From the NCBI GenBank assembly GCA_030704615.1, contig CM060733.1, forward strand, positions 40,300,001 through 40,364,000: 64,000 nucleotides of DNA, in the 5' to 3' direction. A program made the position numbers and the translations under genes. Shown here one piece after another: positions 59,906-64,000 of the stretch (its first letter is position 1; each line of letters begins with the position of its first letter). Below the pieces are notes generated by a model that worked only from the letters and a program-made list of their open reading frames with translations, made no database searches and was not told where the DNA came from. This DNA is from Takakia lepidozioides. Its lineage: Eukaryota; Streptophyta; Takakiopsida; Takakiales; Takakiaceae.

Positions 59906-62270
59906 CTATACATTGGCTCTTTCATTCTCAATGTCACTCTCATCTTCATCCAAGCTCTCTGTATCTTCCCCTAAGTCAGCTTCGTCCTCGCTGGCTTTGG
60001 CAGCAGGGTTTGAGGCAGCTTCCCGGGTCAACTGATCTCGCAGTTCTCTCAGTTTCTGTTTCTTGGTCTTAAGCACTGCAACAACCTGATGAGAAAACAA
60101 GTCTTAGTTCCATTGGTAGAGTAAAAGTCAAACTTTGTCCACATAGGCAACAGAGTTACCATCGTCCCTTTCAATTAGCCTTCACTGATGGAGGAGACGG
60201 CAGTGAGGCAGGGCTCTGCCCTAATGGCCCAGGCCTAAGTCACACAAAGGCCCTACCATACAAAATCAGTCCTTGTCACCCTAAGTTTTGATTGCCTTTC
60301 AATTATCTAGAAGACAAATTAATAGACTGCGTCAACCTTGCCTTACCAACAAAATATTTGGGCACCTTTTTGTAAAAGTCCTGCTCATATTGGACCTTGT
60401 CATTCTTGAACTGCTCACTTTGCGCAAGAAAATCTTGTGCCTGCTTCTTCTTGTGATCAAGTTCCAGGGAATTTTGAACCACATCGTTCTGCAGCACCAA
60501 GGGCAAAGGTAAACTCCTACAATGGAGAATATTTCATTCAGGATGCAAACCAGTATTTTGTGAAAAGGAGTCCTATCATTCTGCTATAATAAGGTGACTC
60601 GGTCACATCAAAAGTTATCATTGATAAATCTACCGTCTGAACCTGTGAGTTGCTAGAGAACGATTCTAGGTCTCATTGAGTTTAGAGGAGTTTGTCAATT
60701 TGATAAACACTCGTAAAATCTTAGTGCAGTTGTTACAGCTGCAGTGCTTACCCTCCACTGATACAAACATTCCAATCAGTACCATGCACAAATATGATCA
60801 AAAGTGATCACAACAGTACCTACTTTAAGTTCGAAATTTGCCTTCAGTAGAAACTCCAGCAATCCTTGTGTGATTGTCTCTGCGTCTGGGGCCCATTGCA
60901 GGGGCAAATCAACCTGGAGAATACACTCATCCTTCTCATGAATTTCAAATATTAACTGCACGATTCCCACCCCCACATTAAAATAGACAGTATTAGATAG
61001 CTTCTCAGAGACCCTCCTCCAATCACCATTTGAAACAATTCTGTCAGATAGGAATTACTTTATTTTGGGAGGTTACTACATTCTTCGATATTTACTTCTG
61101 ACACTCAAAGGGTTAAATTTGTAACAAAGAACAAAATTCTTTCTCAAGGCCTGGCGCAAACTAACTGTGAGACAAGTAACTTCCTGGTCAGAGAGCCCTA
61201 AGAGAGAGAGTGCGTGTCTCTTCTTGCCTACTTGCATAGAGTCCAGGGCACAATTTGAATGTAGTGGAAAAGTAGGGGAGAGAGCAAGAGAAAGAGAGAA
61301 AGATGCAGTGACTGTTCCTGATCAAATTTTTCCATGGTATGCTATTGATATTGGTACGATAGCTTTTCAAGGAAATGGGGGGGTGCTAACCCACTAGCAT
61401 GTGTGGAACTGAGTCTGAAAATTGCCAAATCAAATCCAATGCAATCTGAGGGGCAAGGGACATAATACTCTAAAAGGTAACGTTTATACCAGCCCTCTAC
61501 TGGACACAGACAAGGGATAGGTCGTTTTAGAGAGGGGAAGAGAAAGAGAGAGACCATTTTGTCATCACCAATAGAGGTGAAGGAATACAGAGAGTCTGGT
61601 TGTTGCTGGCTGAGATAAAGCTGCATCCTCTCCATCAGCCAGCGTACTGATTTATTGCACTCATCTGCCTGATCTTCAACAAACTTCTCAGAACCTTCCT
61701 CCACCCACAGTCCAAGAATTACCTCTCCATGCTCATTCCTGACCAACAGTTGTCTTGAATTACTTGAAAGAGTAACTGGAGTTGCCAGTCTCTCTCAGGT
61801 ATCAATGACTGACCTTCATAGTAATGATAGCAAATATACACACTCAATGCAAAGTGACAGCAGTCTTTTCCAATACCACAATTGCAAGCCGAGTTTCACA
61901 GATCCTGGTGGTTCCACCCTCCGTAATTGCATCCGGAAGAACACATTTATCGGTAACGCCAGAGATATGTGAACAAACAGACACCCATTCTCTGTCTCTC
62001 TATTGCCATCCACAATAGAACCAGGGTTTATAGTAAAAACAACGCACCCAGTTCAATCCGAATGATGTTTGCATTTGCACGATAATCAAAAGACAAAAGG
62101 GGTATTCTTGCAACAATACCATCAAAGGTCCATGCGACGAGACCATCCGAGACAGCGAGATCGAAATGAGCTGGAAACCACGTGCCCTTCACAAAGATCA
62201 CTTTCTTGCGACTGGCAACGCCGCCTTCCTCGACCTCCAATCTTTCACATGTCTTGTCTGCCACAGCCAT
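59906..62270 (-). CDS. XRCC4: XRCC4, non-homologous end joining scaffold, 241 aa
   Basis: Five exons in consistent phase: 62270-62120, 61694-61555, 60955-60824, 60488-60366, 60085-59906. The N-terminal head domain reads VIFVKGTWFPAHFDLAVSDG, then ASEEDV-like SEKFVEDQADE, QQQPDSLYSF, LPLQWAPDAETITQGLLEFL. The coiled-coil stalk follows (LDHKKKQAQDFLAQSEQFKN, FYKKVVAVLKTKKQKLREL). The acidic tail has many Glu and Asp (LGEDTESLDEDESDIE). Order and motifs match plant XRCC4 (264 aa in Arabidopsis, as I recall). XRCC4 dimers bind DNA ligase IV through the stalk and join broken chromosome ends in the nucleus. The region between exon 1 and 2 also has an unused open stretch upstream of the acceptor. 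Confidence 0.92.
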
Positions 62271-62931
62271 CTGCAGTCCTAAACCTATTCGCGGATCGCA
62301 ACAATTCTATATGTTTCACTTCGATAGGCACTGTCCGGTGTTGTTTCACATTTGGAGTACCAGTTATGCAGGGTTCCGTCCCAGCAAATCTCCGACACGA
62401 CTCATCAAAGTCCAAACGTGCTCACATCTCTCAGATTTCGATCTCTTTCTTCTTGTTCTCTCATATCTAAGCCTACAACGTTCTACACCACCCACCACTC
62501 TACACGAAACCCAACTGAAGTTTTAATTACTGAATGTGTTCGAGAGAAAATTTCTTCACGATGGGTTTTGAAAACAAAGCTTCGATCGAATGAAAGACGG
62601 TCACCACCTGCACTCTCCCTCCTTGGTAAATGCCGTTACAAATCCACTGATGGTGAAGGTCTGGACAAGCACGGCAAGCTCGGTGATGAGGAGCAGCCTA
62701 CGTTGTTTCATCCGTCTAATTATATACCAAGATCAAGTTTCTAGAACACTGTGCCAGAGTTTAAAATCCCTAAAATGCTGAGGCCCGAGGGACTTGAAAG
62801 AGACAGTGGGCGTGGAATTTGGGAAATAGGGTGTGAGCGTTCGGGAGATGACACTGTGATTTTGGGTGGGTCTGCAAGAAGGAGAGAGGAAAAGGCAGTG
62901 TCTCGGTGTGTTGTGCGTGTGGGAGAGAGAT
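62271..62931. promoter_or_regulatory. Shared intergenic promoter region of XRCC4 and AK6
   Basis: The two start codons are 661 bp apart and face away from each other, so both promoters must lie here or overlap. No clear TATA box is placed at a convincing distance from either start. The interval is otherwise free of repeats. Confidence 0.6.

Positions 62932-64000
<1,069 letters not shown>

Overview
This is nuclear DNA from a green plant. The split genes have GT-AG introns, chloroplast-targeted housekeeping proteins (the FTR variable subunit, a plant-type HflX, a CPBP membrane protease) sit beside plant-type XRCC4, AK6 and TAF8, and Ty3/gypsy chromovirus, Ty1/copia and LINE debris fills the spaces. 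I cannot fix the clade. The extended N-termini, an intronless F-box/kelch-like gene and the retroelement types make a non-seed streptophyte plausible, but that is a guess. No CRISPR array, rRNA or convincing tRNA was seen.

Layout. 1-4.4 kb: a GC-rich minisatellite, a 102-bp tandem repeat, a small LTR-pair element and a non-LTR tail. 4.4-6.8 kb: an intronless 807-aa kelch/F-box-associated-like gene (+). 7-21 kb: retroelement territory, with a gypsy RNase H scrap, a 1.17-kb TRIM-like copia derivative with perfect 5-bp target duplications, an unidentified degenerate reading frame, and a 5.9-kb gypsy chromovirus with two LTRs, PBS, PPT and target duplications. 22.2-26.0 kb: an 11-exon CPBP/CAAX-type protease gene (-). 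29.4-41.0 kb: a 12-exon HflX GTPase gene (-) whose introns are stuffed with same-strand LINE copies. 42.1-43.5 kb: intronless TAF8 (+). 46.9-48.2 kb: a tandemly duplicated repeat. 49.3-52.5 kb: a copia pol whose integrase segment is inverted relative to RT and RNase H. 53.7-54.0 kb: the C-terminal end of a receptor-like kinase. 56.4-56.9 kb: FTR variable subunit (-). 59.9-62.3 kb: XRCC4 (-, 5 exons), head to head with AK6 (+, 2 exons seen, running off the window).

The host genes do not form one pathway. Three products (HflX, CPBP protease, FTRV) are expected in chloroplasts, and XRCC4 (end joining), AK6 (nuclear adenylate kinase) and TAF8 (TFIID) in the nucleus. Exon boundaries were worked out by hand from splice signals, reading phase and recalled family similarity; they have not been checked against transcripts.
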